NCBI GenBank assembly: GCA_964019165.1
Contig: OZ025268.1
Coordinates: 8,183,517-8,247,516 of the forward strand
Length of the DNA stretch: 64,000 nucleotides
Direction: 5' to 3'
Origin: Mastigias papua
Lineage: Eukaryota > Cnidaria > Scyphozoa > Rhizostomeae > Mastigiidae
The translations under genes and the position numbers were made by a program. The notes under the pieces are model-generated. The model saw nothing but the letters and a program-made list of their open reading frames with translations. It did no database searches and was not told the DNA's origin. Each line of letters begins with the position of its first letter. The first letter of the stretch is position 1. This document shows, piece after piece, positions 1 to 24,110 of the stretch.

Positions 1-581
1 GTCAAGTAACACAGGATCAGACCGTTGAAAACCTGAGCGAAGTTCATAGGATAGAAGAGGAGCATCCTAACGAGAAAAGAACTGTAATTCAACGCGGCCG
101 CCTGCTAGGGCAGTTGCAACCTTTGCGCTCCTTCGGTGATGTACAGTACAAGTGGAATAGGGATCTCCATGCACGAATTCTCAATGTTGTTTACGGCAGG
201 CCTGTTGTTCCACCGACCAGCTACTTGACGCCACCATACCTTACTGCAGAGCCTGTAGTTACCCATCGTAAAATATCTGAAGAAGAAAAATTTATGATCA
301 TTGCCACTGATGGTTTATGGGAGAAAGTCTCAAGTGAAATTGCTGTTAAACTGATTGGGTCAAATTTGGATGCAATACTCTGTGACTCGCAGAAGGAGCA
401 AAGCAATCGTGCTTCCGAAAATGGATCGACGTTATTGATAAAATTTGCGTTAGGTAAAGGCAGCAATGTGGCCCTAGCAAATATGCTAACTCTTCCTGAA
501 GAATATAAACGTCATTTTCATGATGATATCACAGTAACTGTTGTGTATTTTGACAGTAATTTTGTAGGGTCTAAACTTTAA
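1..581 (+). CDS. PDP1: Pyruvate dehydrogenase phosphatase catalytic subunit, C-terminal part
   Basis: The reading frame is open from base 3 and stops at 579-581, so this is the 3' part of a gene that begins outside the window. The protein matches the C-terminal half of the PP2C-type PDP family: LLGQLQPLRSFGDVQYKW, then PPYLTAEP, the metal-site motif ATDGLWE (about 301-322), and a terminal HDDITVTVVYF with the conserved Asp pair (about 517-549). PDP enzymes dephosphorylate the E1-alpha subunit of pyruvate dehydrogenase in the mitochondrial matrix and so reactivate the complex; this is family knowledge. The segment after the DGLWE block, around LDAILCDSQKEQSN, looks shorter than in vertebrate PDP1. 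No intron is visible in these 193 codons. PDP1 and PDP2 cannot be separated from this portion, so the symbol is a family-level assignment. Confidence 0.93.
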   Translation, partial: QVTQDQTVENLSEVHRIEEEHPNEKRTVIQRGRLLGQLQPLRSFGDVQYKWNRDLHARILNVVYGRPVVPPTSYLTPPYLTAEPVVTHRKISEEEKFMIIATDGLWEKVSSEIAVKLIGSNLDAILCDSQKEQSNRASENGSTLLIKFALGKGSNVALANMLTLPEEYKRHFHDDITVTVVYFDSNFVGSKL

Positions 582-1300
582 ATGATCTCCCTTGGATTAT
601 GGATGTGTGTAATTCTGTGGCATTTAAAATTAGCTATTTTATTTGAATTGTTGTATTCCTACGTTTGCCCAAATATCAGCTTCATTTTTAGTTATCCTTA
701 TAAAAACATCTACCTTTCCCACCACTTACTATAAAACAGCCATCCAACTTCGGTGTTCTTGAGCAGTTGTTGTTTGTTGTTATTTTGACTAGCCATACAC
801 TTGATTATGCTGCAAGATGGTTTATCTTTTTCTGTCGATAGATTTATTATCTTTTTCGCATCTTATTACGTTCAATAAATTCTTCAGAGTTGTTTTATTC
901 AGGATAGAGATTTTTGTTGACCTAATGACTCTATCTGTACTCTGCTTTCCTCGATGAATCGAACATTATTTGTATGATCATTGGATTCAACTCGTGGCAT
1001 GTCATGCAGGCATGCATGCATTTTTTTACTTTTAGCAGCATATGCTATATTTGTTTGATATGTTTTTCCAACATTGTTCGTCCTAACTTCTTAGGTTCCA
1101 TTTTACATAAGCGAAGTCAGATATGAAAGCTAAGGAGTCCTTCAGTTGTCACTTTCAGCAATTTTAGTGCGGGTAGTGCAATTTCTTTCTTTTAAGGAAG
1201 TACCCCGTGCATCGTGGAACTTAATACTCCATTTTATTTAAACATCATTGCAGTTTGTAATTACTCAGTCATTCTTTTATGCCATATCATTTTGAGAATC
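582..1300 (+). other. Probable 3' UTR of the PDP gene and downstream sequence
   Basis: This is AT-rich non-coding sequence directly after the PDP stop codon. A canonical AATAAA lies at 874-879, about 295 bases after the stop, and is the first good polyadenylation signal candidate. No open frame resembles a protein. Confidence 0.4.
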
Positions 1301-2719
1301 TCTTTTAGTAATAGTTTGCTATTTTTGTTTGATATTAGCGTCGTCAAATAGACTTAATTAAGCCATACTTTATGTATTTCCTTTGAGTTTACACCTTTGT
1401 TTATTTCTTGAAGACTTTCTCTTGTATTCTGTCATGCTCCCCCTCACTAGTTATTAAAAACCTCGTGTTACTGATCATTAAGTTAGTATTTAGGGCGTTC
1501 TTAGAAGTTTTTGGGGGTATAGGTCCTACACTTTGCCGATAAAGTTGGCGTGGTCTCCATTATTGAATAATAACTCCTTAAAGTTTTAAGCAGTGTTCGA
1601 TTTGCCAGCAAGCTCTCCCTTTTGGGCTCCTAGATTACAAAAGATGTAAGCGATTTGCCGACAGAAATGCAGATGTTGGTTATTTGTTTATGGACTGCTT
1701 GTTTGAGGTTACACCCCCATACCCTACTGTAGCAACATATTCAACACTTGAGAATAAGAAATAAATATGGCTCTTTTTGCTTTCCTTGTGCAGCATTTGA
1801 TGCAAGCCGTAGTTGTCCCACTCCTATACCCTCGATGACAGTTTTGCTGAGTTTCGCTTGAAACTATGATCTTTGTAATATGGTGTTCGGGAAGCTCATT
1901 GAAGTTTACCAAAGCAGCATTTGTGCTCAATGTTACTATAGGGCTACATTTATACCAATAATTCTTTGTGCCCCCAGTGCTGGCATCCTGAAATGCCAAC
2001 ACATAAAAGGACTTATTCTGCTCACACCGCCTGCAGTCTGGGCCTCCTGACGCTATTCAAAGGATGGTTAGTCCTTTGTTAATTCACGACTTATGCTAAA
2101 TTTGAAAACCTGCAGATACCGGCCATTTAAAAAATAGCCCCACGTTAAAAATTAGAGATAAAACTCCGCGAACAGGACAGAGTCGGTATATGACATGGTT
2201 TTCAAGAAGCTAGCGTAGTTGGCATCTTGACCTAGAAACGTAGCATACATACACTCTTTATAAGAATAGGCCTACCTATTTTCTCGCTGAGCCGCAATAT
2301 TCTTAAAATGTTTTGATTTTGAGCCTAAGATTATTCTTAAATTACGCTTAAATGTCAGCAATTTTGAGGGTTAATACTCATACACTAGTCTGTAACGGGC
2401 ACTCACCGGCGAGTTGCTGAGTCTCATCATATGATAATGATTCCCAGACCTGATAAGTACGCTCAAATGTAGTTTGTTTTCTGAAGAAAACTCAATAAGC
2501 AAAGAGTCTCTGTCTTGACGAAGCTTGACCCTTGCATTATGCTTAAGTTATTCTTAAATTTCAGTCATTTTGAGACTTGATATTTTTAGAGACTATATTT
2601 TATAAGAAGTGTGTAATTTGTGAGATGCGATATATGTGTTCTTTCTAAGGTTGGTACTGCCACACTTTTATTCCGACCAGTGGGGATTTCTAGAATCTTT
2701 TATATAGGAAGTCTAGATC

Positions 2720-3087
2720 AGGGTTGCCAAAGAACCTGGAAAACCTGGAGAAATGTCCACTTTTTAAGAAAGTCAGTGAAATCCTGGAAAAGTCAGGGGG
2801 AAATGTTGGAAAAGCATGTAAGTCAGGGAAAGTCAGGAAATTATTCTTGGGTTAGAGTTTGTCATTATCACACTCTTGTCGTGTCTTTTATTGCTCATCA
2901 TTGCCCTGAAACCATAGGATAGTCAACGTCCTTGCAGTAAAATGGGTGTGACCTCATAATTCGTGGCTCTTAACGCGTGTACCCCGCTAAAGTCCTCCCA
3001 GTCTGTGGTGGCTGATACGTCCCCTTTGGTTATAGATATGTTAGGGAAAAGTCAGGGAATTTTGCCTTTCATTTTCTGTCGCAACCA
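2720..3087. repeat. Dispersed non-autonomous element of the 'gtcagggaa' type
   Basis: The left end starts with gggttgcc and the right end finishes with gtcgcaacc, a short inverted terminus. Between them are repeated phrases such as 'ctggaaaa' and 'aagtcaggga' (2745-2840 and 3044-3058). This architecture is typical of MITE-like repeats. Fragments with similar 'gtcacgaaaagtcaggaaa' wording recur at 35320-35380 and 35970-35990. Confidence 0.45.
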
Positions 3088-3469
3088 TGTAGATGCAGGG
3101 CTATAGAAGGGTATAGCTTTGTTGCACCCACGCCCATTCTGTCAAAGATACAATTATGATAGTTTAGCTTAATCAAACTAAACTGTGTAAACAACAATTT
3201 CATAGCTTTGAGGGAAATATTTATTGTCATTTCTTTTGCTCAAATATTCTGAATTTAGGTACTCAAATATAAACACAGACAGTAACTAAACTATGAAAGG
3301 TGAGATCAATACAAGCTACTTTTGACCTTGGGGGACTGTGCCCTTTCGTAACATGAACATCACTTTTAACAAGGGGAACTCGCCGCCCTTGGTAAGTACC
3401 TCTGGTATTGGTTGATAGATAATTAGCCTTTTGGGTATATACATTGGATGATATTGACTTCTTACCTGA

Positions 3470-3790
3470 ACTACACTTTTTTATAAGAAGCAACTTTATA
3501 AGAAAGCTAGTACTAAACACGATAAAATTTAAGAAACTTTTAGAACTACAGGGAAAGAGCTAAGAAACTTTAATTAACTTTATCTGTGCCATCTTTCACC
3601 GTTTGGGAAAACTCTTTTTTTCTCCATTGATTTAGCAAGTTTCCACCACATTATGTTTTGTGTCGAAAGCCTGATGCCCATAAGAAAATGTATTCCGTCT
3701 TGCTTTCGTTATCACTGTAACTTTTTTCACTGACTTAAGAAGTTCTAAGAAACTTTCAGAACTAAAATGTGGCCAAAAATTATGAAATGT
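3470..3790. repeat. Dispersed repeat, copy 1 of the 'taagaaacttt' family
   Basis: It shares a series of blocks in the same order with 47175-47455: ctagtacta, gaacta followed by a short A/G run, 'ctgtgccatctttc', 'caagttt.cac.ac', 'cctttggg/cctgatg', 'ttttttca', and 'taagaaacttt.agaactaaaa.tgtg'. Neither copy has coding capacity. It is an old interspersed repeat whose class is unknown to me. Confidence 0.5.
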
Positions 3791-6005
3791 GAGGGAAATA
3801 CAAATATGAATATATTTATGTATATTTTAGCTCTATGTACATCTCTACTTTTTTGTTTTTTATGATAGGCTTAAATTGGCTGTTAAGCAAGCTACATTTT
3901 AGTAGCCTACATTAAATTATATAACAATAATAAAAATAGTAAAAATAATAATACGGGCTAAAGAACATTCTCTGTCTATTATTAACGATGTTCTTTTATG
4001 TATTACGTATTCATTCCTAATAGTTTCTGCGAAACAATCTTCAACGCAAATTTCACTTGTTTAAATGTACGGCATAGCTACAAATGTTCAGCATAACAAC
4101 GATCATAATTGTATGGAGATCCGGTAAACCGATGATCTAACCTATAATACTGAAGTCATATTGTCAATCGTGCTGTTTTTTTTGCTAGAATTCATGACTA
4201 TTATTAGTGAAGACAGCTAGTACCTTTGCATCCCCTTAAGAACTTTTTTACCATAACAGCCAATAGTACTGACCTGTGTATACGTTTACTTGTCATCTTA
4301 CAGTCATATCGCTTATATAAAGTCCAGGAAAAGTCACCGCCCAAAAAGTCACGTTCAGGGGCGCACTGCAGTGGGGAAGTGCTACACCCCCAATTTTCGC
4401 AGAACCGTTGGTAATCCTTCAGTTCGTCGACAAAAGGATCGTAGCTTGCCCATAATTATGGTGCTTTGTTGGTAATTTGGTGCCTTAACGGTAATTTGGT
4501 GCCTTGTTCAAACCTATCAGTAAATTTCCTTTGCTACAACCCTTCCTCCATTCAAGAGTCTTTCGGTACACCACCGGTAAATTTGAGGAAGGTCTATTAG
4601 CTTCCATCAGCAATCCAGTTCAAGTAGAATTTTAATTTAATATAAAATTGGTCGTGAAGGCATAGTCCTTCTAAAGTACTATTCTAAAACAAGGTTCTAG
4701 GGTCAAGGCCTAGTAATTTCCCTTGAAATACTGCGGTAGAATGAATTCAATTGATTTCGTTGTTGGAAAACGCAGCTTGATGATGAAATTCAGTACAAGA
4801 ATCGCGACAAGAAATAAAGACATTTTATTGTCTTTGTAGATGTATTTTAATTTCGACAAATCCTTCTAAATACGACATAACCGGTAGACCTAAGACCTAA
4901 CAAGACATAATCAGTAGAATTTTAAGACATAATCAAACGTTCAGAGAATGAATTCACTTATCGTGTGCGACTTTAATTATTTGTTCTCCATCATCTTCGA
5001 GGGAATATGCATGAGGTATTTCTGTTGCCACAAATTTCTGGTATATAGACAATCCATATTATTAGAAATCTTTGGATAGTTTTTATTTTCCTAAATGAGG
5101 ACAATTTCTTACGAAAAACTGGCAGCCAGAGGAAGATTGGACATTTTTCTGGACTCTGAGTTGAAACTTAGCAATGCAAGTGATGTTAGCAAATAAAAAT
5201 TTTTCTTTACTGTACATGACTTCACCCGGTCTAACTGGGAATCAATTGGATAGCTCAAATGATAAATCCCGCAACTTCCAATGTTTTCAAATTGAGTACG
5301 TAGTTCATTTTGAGACTGTAGGAGTGCAGGCTCTCGATGTTACCATTTATTTGAAAAGTTGCACTTGTCATAATTGATAAGAGTGCCAATGATGCCAGAC
5401 TGTATGCTATATTTTAAGAAGATTGACATTCAGATATCTATATGTAACTTTTTAACTCTAATGTTATTGTGTCCCTAAAGAGATTTATAGAAGATTGCAC
5501 TGTAGTAACAGCTGACGTGATTTATTTGTCATGTAGAACAATGGGAATGGACCAAATCAAATCAGAATAATGGACTGTATCATTGGACCCACTTATTAAC
5601 TTTTCAAAAAGAGACTGGTATTCGTTGTTATAGTATCGTTTACAAAGTTCGTGTGATTTTATCACAGTACGCGTTGAATTTGTGTTGCCTATATTCTACC
5701 ACTTTTCCGACAGGGCGTGGTCAAAAAGTTTTACGTATCTTTGTTACCCTTTTTGAGAACTTTTCTACTAGTGGAAGTTCCTTACAGAATGCGATCCCTC
5801 GAGTACCCTAGCCCTAGCATTTTGATTGTTATTCAGTTAATCCCTCAAGTTGCCAACTTACCCGAATTGGGCCAATTGCTTCCTCTACTGGAAAACCATG
5901 ACAAACAAAATGAAAACTGGTGACGATTCCTAGTGCCCAGATCTTACAAGCTTGGAAATATTTAGGACAGAAATTGGAATAGAGAACGATGGAGTTGTAG
6001 GCATC

Positions 6006-17073
<11,068 letters not shown>

Positions 17074-17760
17074 AAAGATGTGATGACCGTCCGGTCTGCC
17101 TTGCTATATTTACCTTTAATGGGGATGGGATCGTTGCTTCCTCAGTTTGACGATCGTTGCTATCACCAGTTGCTGGATCAATGTTTTTCCAAGCCAGTTG
17201 TGATTCATTGGCACTTCTTTATCTCGCAATATTCTTGTGCAGTCAGTGGATATTTTTGCCTCATTTAGTAACAACCAAGCTGTTGCAATGCCAGTAATGT
17301 TGACTCGCGCAGATGAGTTTTATGACATATATTGAAGAAACATATTTGTGAATTATTGGGGAGAATGTGTTCCGAGTTTAGAATTATTACTGCAGAAATG
17401 TCTTGTGTCATTTATTGATTTTTCAGACTTACGCATGGTTTTGATGCTGCGAATAACTGTCATCTTGATGCCGAGGCTGAACCATTCTATCTTTCAGCGA
17501 TTGGTAATTGACATCTTATTGCAGTCCCATTTGAACGTATAAACCTTTGCAAATTTTCCTGCCGTAACTTTGTTATTTTCTGGGATTGCAAAGGTTTTTC
17601 AGCACTGTTATTATGGATATTTTGCCCGCCAATTCTATTTTACTCATAGAAACTTCGTATATCCTATATCTTAACCATAACGTGAAAGTCCTTTTTGCAA
17701 TGGAATTTATTGTATTGCGATTTTGAATTCAATTCTGCAGATTATTTAGAATAAATAGTA
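17074..17760 (+). other. Probable MEIOC 3' UTR
   Basis: Non-coding sequence after the MEIOC stop. AATAAA at 17750-17755 is a candidate polyadenylation signal. Shorter isoforms are possible. Confidence 0.4.
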
Positions 17761-19888
17761 GGTCCATTCTCATTTCGTCTTCTACTCACTATGTGAGTGT
17801 GTTATCTCAGCAGTTTTTTCTGATTATTGGTGAATCGAAACTTTACATAGAGTGAACTAATGATCCCTTACTGCAGCGTCCATAGTAGTGCTGGGGAAAT
17901 CGAATTTAAGGTCGAATTAGGTGCTTGATGTCATCTATAAGCTGTAGTTCATGTCACATATATTACTCTTGTAATAACTCTGGACTGAATCAAGGCCGTA
18001 TGCAGCGCGTTTCATTCGTGGAGAGTATCACAACTGAAATATATACACTCAGACTTTTTTGTTGCTATATGAATTGTTGAAAAATAGTAAACAGTAATTG
18101 AAACCGGTTATAAGTAGTAATATTCTCCCTATTTGTGTGGACCCTGAGTGACATCGTCTTAATGTGAATGTGATGATGATTTGTATTATTGAAAAAATTG
18201 TGTGAGGTTTGTTACCATGCACCAAAATGCTCGCCATTCACCTAAACACGTTTCCGTTTCTCGTGTGGCATGACATTTGAATTATGGTGAGGTATTTGAA
18301 TATGGTATGGCAGGTCCCATGCGGCAGTCAAGTGTCTATACTTATTGAGATTTTCACGGCAGTTGTATTATGTCACCTAGTATTTTATTTCACGTATTGA
18401 TCACGTATTGAGATACAGAGGTTTTCACTCATTAGATAGGGACGCATGCTGTTAATTTTGCTCTAGATATTTACTAAGTTGCTGTTTGCTTAGACTTTTG
18501 ATGTGTTGCGGCTTGGCGTCTATATTACTTTCAATATAAAATACGTGTGAGTTGATGAATAAACCACATTGAAATCTTTGCAAATAGTCACAATTGTATG
18601 TTGCATTATTTCAATGTTTCTGACTTCCACATGCCCGTTGTTTACCGATGCTGACGCATAGTGCATTGTGGTATTGTTCATGTATTTGAAGCAGCTGACA
18701 TCTGCATCATGTAATGCACGGATAGCACTTTGCCTGCATGGACCAATCTTGTCACAGTTGATCAAGCTAAGATAGTATAATGAATTCATGGTGTGGTCAT
18801 GGGAGAATGAACTTGGAGCTGTAAAAGCAATGGAGTCAATCGTGTAGTTTTGCGCGTATTTTGTCGTGTATGGGCCTTGACTGAGAAGTCATGATACGTG
18901 AAATGTTGTTATGACTTATATCCTAAGAGCTTTTACCATAAACCTACCAGGAGATCTATGGTCTCAGTATGCAGAACCAAACATTATTGTAAGCTGTAAA
19001 TTCCCAAAGTCATGTTAGAATATACAAGGGGAGTTTCCTATTTCTCCAGTTTCAAAAGCTGGAGTGATACCCCAGTAGCATGCGAGGGAACAGAATCGAT
19101 GATATATTCTGAAACCTTTTTTTGAACACACGGGGTCAACCCAAACACGATCCCTAGGCAGATGAAGCGTGTGGTTTAATCACGTGTCTCAGGAATCGAT
19201 AGCAGAGTTGATAAACTTTTGAATATCAGGTGTGTAGTCATGAACTAGAATATAATGAATGGTTTCTAGTCTAGATGCAGATGCTCGGAAGCTCTCTAAG
19301 TGGTTTGTCAAAAATAGTGTGGAACCGAATGCTGATAAATGACACTTTTTGAGTTTTTTGGGGGCGGGGGGCATTGGTACATTGGTGCATATTGGTGTAA
19401 CTACGATAATTGAATCTTATGAAGAAAGACTAAGGTTATTCTTAAATCTTAGCCACCTTTGAGCATTAATTCTCGTATAGCCCATTCGCTATCATAGGGA
19501 CCTGAGCGAAAAAAGCACGCTTAAAAAACCATTTTCGTTTTCGCCCATGAAAGGTCAGTCAAGTCGAATTTGGTATCAAAATAGAAACCCTTTCAATTTA
19601 AAATAAGCTAGTGCAAATATTGGAGTAGATTAGGTCATTTCTCAATTTACATCTTTTTCTGAGATTTCGCAGCAGAATTTTGAAAAACTTGAAACATGTT
19701 TGCCAGTAAAAAATTGAGAGGCTGCACATAAAGAGTGGGGGCTACAAACAAATTGCTTCATAAAGGCCAGGTTTTTATGTGACTACCCACGTGGCAATGA
19801 TGGATAACGTGGAAAATGCTTTTCAAAATGTCAAATCATAACCTCTTGAAGTCTAGCTTTTCACTTGTACGCATGCTTATGCTACTAA
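17761..19888. other. Region between MEIOC and the orphan SAP exon
   Basis: AT-rich sequence with no recognisable gene. A stretch near 19420-19500 ('gttattcttaaatcttagcc') is related to the diverged repeat seen at 2290-2600 and 20450-20530. Confidence 0.4.
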
Positions 19889-19978
19889 TCACGGGCTTTC
19901 GCTAACGGCGTGCCCGAAGGTTCTGAGCTTGACTATGTTGTCAATGATGTTGATTTTGGGGAGATATCTGTTGCATAG

Positions 19979-20133
19979 TATGCAAAATTGAACCTTGGGA
20001 GCTGAAAGACTTCTGCAAATATCGAGGAATTGCTGCAACTGGTAGAAAGCATGAACTAGTTGATCGTTTAGAAGAGTATAATGAAGTTGAACAGACATGG
20101 AACGAAATTGAGCAACATTTAGAAAGAACTGCT
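19979..20133 (+). CDS. Orphan SAP-domain exon (gene unidentified)
   Basis: One frame reads CKIEPWELKDFCKYRG, then IAATGRKHELVDRLEEYNEV, and then a helix EQTWNEIEQHLER. It ends at a strong donor (gtaagt at 20134, phase 0). The core L-K-x-F-C-x-x-R-G-I-x-x-x-G-x-K-x-E-L-V-x-R-L is the SAP motif, a helix-extended-helix DNA-binding fold found in chromatin and repair proteins and in some transposon proteins. The likely acceptor is 'gcatag' at 19973-19978. Directly upstream, another frame (19889-19978) encodes a 29-residue peptide beginning SRAFANGVPEG that also looks coding, so a frameshifted pseudogene is possible. No partner exons are certain. Confidence 0.4.
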
Positions 20134-23100
20134 GTAAGTGTGACAGTTTTCTTTGCATTGACTGTCTTCTCATATATCAGTACCACTTATGAAATTCGAA
20201 CTAAAATAAAACTTGTACATATTATTTTTAAGTTATTGTAGTTTGTATATTTACCTAAGTGTGATAAAAAATCTATTCTGTTTCTGTTTTGAGGAAACAG
20301 TTGTTCATTTTTTAATTTTGACCGCAAAATTATACTCTCTGACTTCTCTGACTCCTAGACCGGATTAGTGACACTCAATCACACTTGCTTTGTTTTGTAA
20401 AGAAAACTCAAATAAATAATATATCTAACGATTGATCGAGCTTGAGCCTTGCAATATTGCCTGGGTAAGTCTGAATTTCAGCGAATTTGGGCCTAGGCAT
20501 TCTTATAGATTGTCGTCTTATATAGAAAAGGTGTCAAAGGTATATCTTAATGGTTCTTTATGAGGCAATGCTAGTATATAATAATATACTTTACTGTTGG
20601 TTCTCTTTTCAGTAATAAATACTTTGTGATTTGATGTCGTAATCACGATAGTTGATAACCCCATAGCCAAACGCTCTCGACTTTCACTCCACAATTCACA
20701 AGAATACTTGGCCACCTTTTCGAGCTACCTTTGGGCTTCAAATAATGCATAGAGGGGGCAAGCGAAAGGTAATCAAAAGCATAGTTCATTTGTTTTAAAT
20801 TGTAGAATGAAGTTTGGGGAAGTACTTGCTAGTTCTTTGACTTAATAACTCTTTTTGCTAAATTGCTGTACGACTTATTGTTGTTTGAATTGACTGGCCA
20901 ATGTATCATTTGTTATGTGTAGTGGCAGAGTGACTGAAGGACAGGGGGGCTAAGCTGTCTGAAATTTCAGAATTTTCCACTGTATTGTTGGAGATGATTT
21001 CTTAGATTTTTAACAAGGCGGTCCTTTAGATGCAATATCATAAGAGGCACAGCCTGACGATGCCCTGGAAATAAGAAAAGTAACAACTAATATGCTCTGC
21101 TCATCTAGATCTTCGACAGCAACTGGTTTTAAACTTGTTTCGGACAATCAGAAAGCTTTGAAAAACAAGATCAATGCAGACTATCTGAATATCAAGAGGG
21201 CTTGCTATGCAGACTATCACAAAAATGAGCAGTTACTTCAACAAGGAAGCTCAGTCACCCCCCCCTGTTTCTCCCAGAAATCACCCCTGGCTCTACAGCA
21301 AAATTGTCAGAAAGTCTTACCAATTAGCCCTTCGCCCCAAGTATGTTCCACTGTGCCCTGGTATGTGTGTGATTATAATCAGCTTTGTGTTCATGAAATG
21401 CAGTGGAAGACGATATTCAACTGCAATACTCGCCAAAAGTCCTGGGACGCTTTGCACTTTTTGTATTCTGCAAGAACTTTCATCCCCCTCTCCCCCTGAA
21501 ACAATGTTGGTTTTCTGGAGAAGTACCTGCGATAATTGGAAAATTTCGCGTGCACGCCAACTTCAAGTGTCCCACAAGGGAATCAACATTGTTCTAGGGG
21601 GAAGGGGGGTGCATGTTTGTAGCAACTATGACAATATGTAGAGGAAAGTGGTTTTTATCTCTTTCCTCTAAGTGTCCCAAGGACTTTTGGCGACTATTGT
21701 ATCTCCCTAGTTACGTGAGAAGAGCCTTTTTCACGCTATCGACCACCCAGGTTACATAATATATTGATACTATTGCATACTTTCATATGTCATATGATTT
21801 CATACCCCAGATATTCAACTGTATCTCCCTGGTGACATGAGATGAGAGACAAAATGATGGTCGAGAAGGGAGGGGACTCTCAAAGTTCAAATAGCACAAA
21901 GGAAACTCAAGATCTCTCGCAACTTCGAGCATTCAGGTGATATTTTACACTTTCTGGAAGTAGAAGAACTCTACAAAGGGAAACAATTATGTAGGACGTT
22001 AAAGAGGGGCTCCTCATAGCATTTTTTTTGTTTGCATTTTTTGTCATTTAAAACTGTGTCTCCAATTGCAGACATTCAATGTTTTTTTATAAGGAATCTA
22101 GTACTCGAGGCATAGTTCTAAAATTCCTTATATTTGGACCTATTTCGACTATATTTTAGTACTAAAAGTTCCTTTATAGTTCATTAATCCTAACAGCAAA
22201 GTTTCTATGTTGGACATTGTATGTGGCCAGTATAGAGTCAGGGTACTATGGGTACTGTATCAACGGAAACTTACTTATGAACCACTGGCTACAAGGATTA
22301 CGCACAATTTATGTAAAGTTTGCTTCCTATTTATCGCTTGTTTGAATAAAAAAACCAAGAGGTTCCATAAGGATTTTGTCGTTAGTAGTATAAGTTCCTT
22401 AGATATTTTGGCTTCCTACTTGTGGGTTCCTGATAAAGCGCTTTCTTTCAAAAAGGAAAACGCTTAAGTCTACGTAGGCCCAACAGTCGCCATGCACTCT
22501 CCTTTCAGTAGATCAGAATCTTCAGTATAGACATTGAAAAACCTAATGGCATTTTGATTTTTGTCACGCAGAAATACGTTCTCATTCTTATGGCTGTGAT
22601 TTTGACTTACTGATGAATAAACTGTTCACAATGTATTTTCATCATAAAAATTGTTTATAAGGCAGTAGTAATTGATCCTCAAAAAAGTTTAAGCAAAGCT
22701 CATGCTAAAGCAAATCTTCCTTTGATTTAGTTACTATAGATTTCCCATATTAACCTATGTATTCCCAATGGTGTATTTCTGTATTACTTGTCCTTGTAAC
22801 GCTAGAACAGTGTGTAGCTGATTCACAAACATGTTGTGTAAAGAGTTCTCAAGCGTTGTTTAACTTTATATACTGCTCGTTTACTCATTACACCGTAAAT
22901 CCTCGAATTAGCTCCGTGAGGGTTCATCAATCATCATCGCCTCTCGTGGGGGCTTATTCGAAGGAGGAGGCTTATTAACGATTTGAGGTTCTAGCATAGG
23001 GGTCTGTTCGAAGGGGGTTATGAGGGAGGCAATTGGCTTACCCACTGTGAACTTACTCTATTCAAAGAACTGGAATAAGAAGTAGTGTTGTGAAACTGTG

Positions 23101-23184
23101 TCTCTTCAGCATTGGCAATGTTTCATAATGCACAGAGATGGCTGATTGCATAATTTAGTTTCACATTTTTTGTGAGTAATTTTA
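20134..23184. other. Unassigned region downstream of the SAP exon
   Basis: No certain gene. An open frame near 21092-21240 contains QKALKNKINADYLNIKRACY, which looks helical and may be exonic or transposon-derived, but it has no clean donor. A repeat of the 'gggggcttattcgaagg' type lies at 22890-23035 and is listed separately. Confidence 0.3.
22890..23035. repeat. 'ggggcttattcgaagg' dispersed repeat
   Basis: The phrases 'ccgtaaatcctcgaatta', 'gggggcttattcgaagga' and 'gtctgttcgaagggggtt' follow one another. This wording is a diverged copy of a short element common in invertebrate genomes, in which the block repeats in tandem. It is non-coding. Confidence 0.5.
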
Positions 23185-23214
23185 TTTGGCATTTACTGCA
23201 ATAAAATTTTGTGT

Positions 23215-23371
23215 GAGACGGAAACTAGACAAAACTGAAAAAGAAATATTTCTTCAAAAAATCATTATACAGGAAGAAAGTTTAACTACTTTAATGAGAC
23301 AGAAGATTTATCTTTGTCAAAATATGTATCAGCTTATAGCAAAGTGCTTGAAAAATAGATTGCTCAAATAG
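23215..23371 (+). CDS. Possible exon or pseudogene fragment, unidentified
   Basis: After 'gtgtgag' the frame reads RRKLDKTEKEIFLQKIIIQ, then EESLTTLMRQKIYLCQNMY, and stops at 23369-23371. It is a charged, helical segment that could be a terminal exon. It shares no recognisable domain, and the acceptor is poor. It could belong with the SAP exon 3 kb upstream, but nothing in the sequence proves this. Confidence 0.2.
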
Positions 23372-24002
23372 ATCACTAAATTGGATTGAGTTCTGTTTTT
23401 GTTTGAAGTATCTTTTTTCAGCATTTTTTTAGCATGTTTTTAGTTTCGTTTGGTGGATTTCGTTGACTCTATCAATAGCTGCTTAAACATACAATTCAGA
23501 TTTTAATTAAGTTATTGATAGAAACGACGAAATTCTGATTCTGGTATACGAGAATCATATTTTTGCTTAACTTCAAATAGTAGCTCAAACTAATTGCTAA
23601 CTTAAATTTTTGTGGCCGGATTGAATCTTTTTTAGCTTGATATCTGAGTACTCTGTTTGAACAGCCAAACTACTCTTGATGTTCTCTCCTCACTCTGTTT
23701 CCCTTTCATCATGAAAAACAGCTTCTTGATCCTTTTCAAGTTGGTACTTTGAATAAGTTAAGAAAATTGTTAGTCATGCATTGAGCACGTGATCACCCCA
23801 TCACTCGTGTGTTGGAAATCAGTATCGGTAAATTTACTTAAGTACTGCGTGGATTGGGGAATTTACAAGCTGTTGCTTTGGGGATTTTACAAATATTACT
23901 AGTAATAAGTTTGCAATGGGTTTGCTTACCATATTTGGCATTGATAATCGTGCCGGTTTGTGTTATTATCTAGATCTCCTTTGCCTTTAGATCTTAGATT
24001 AA

Positions 24003-24110
24003 GAGCTCATCCAAGAAACGAAGAAGACAAGTCAAGATAGCATGAAGAAATATCGAACTGCCCTTAAGCTAGATTTACATATTGTCAAGGCTAAGAAAGA
24101 AGAAGAATAG
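24003..24110 (+). CDS. Possible small exon, unidentified
   Basis: The frame ELIQETKKTSQDSMKKYRTA then LKLDLHIVKAKKEEE ends in TAG. It is highly charged and looks coding, but there is no clear acceptor and no family match. A further charged stretch follows after the stop. It may be a decayed gene. Confidence 0.2.
   Translation, partial: ELIQETKKTSQDSMKKYRTALKLDLHIVKAKKEEE

Larger units (their letters stand above)
1301..6005. other. PDP-MEIOC intergenic region
   Basis: About 4.7 kb without a convincing gene. It holds two dispersed repeats (2720-3087 and 3470-3790, listed separately) and stretches of related diverged repeat rich in 'attcttaaatt' at about 2290-2600. The open frames here are short and have no recognisable domain. 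The promoter of the MEIOC homologue should lie near the right end, but I see no clear core element. Confidence 0.5.
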
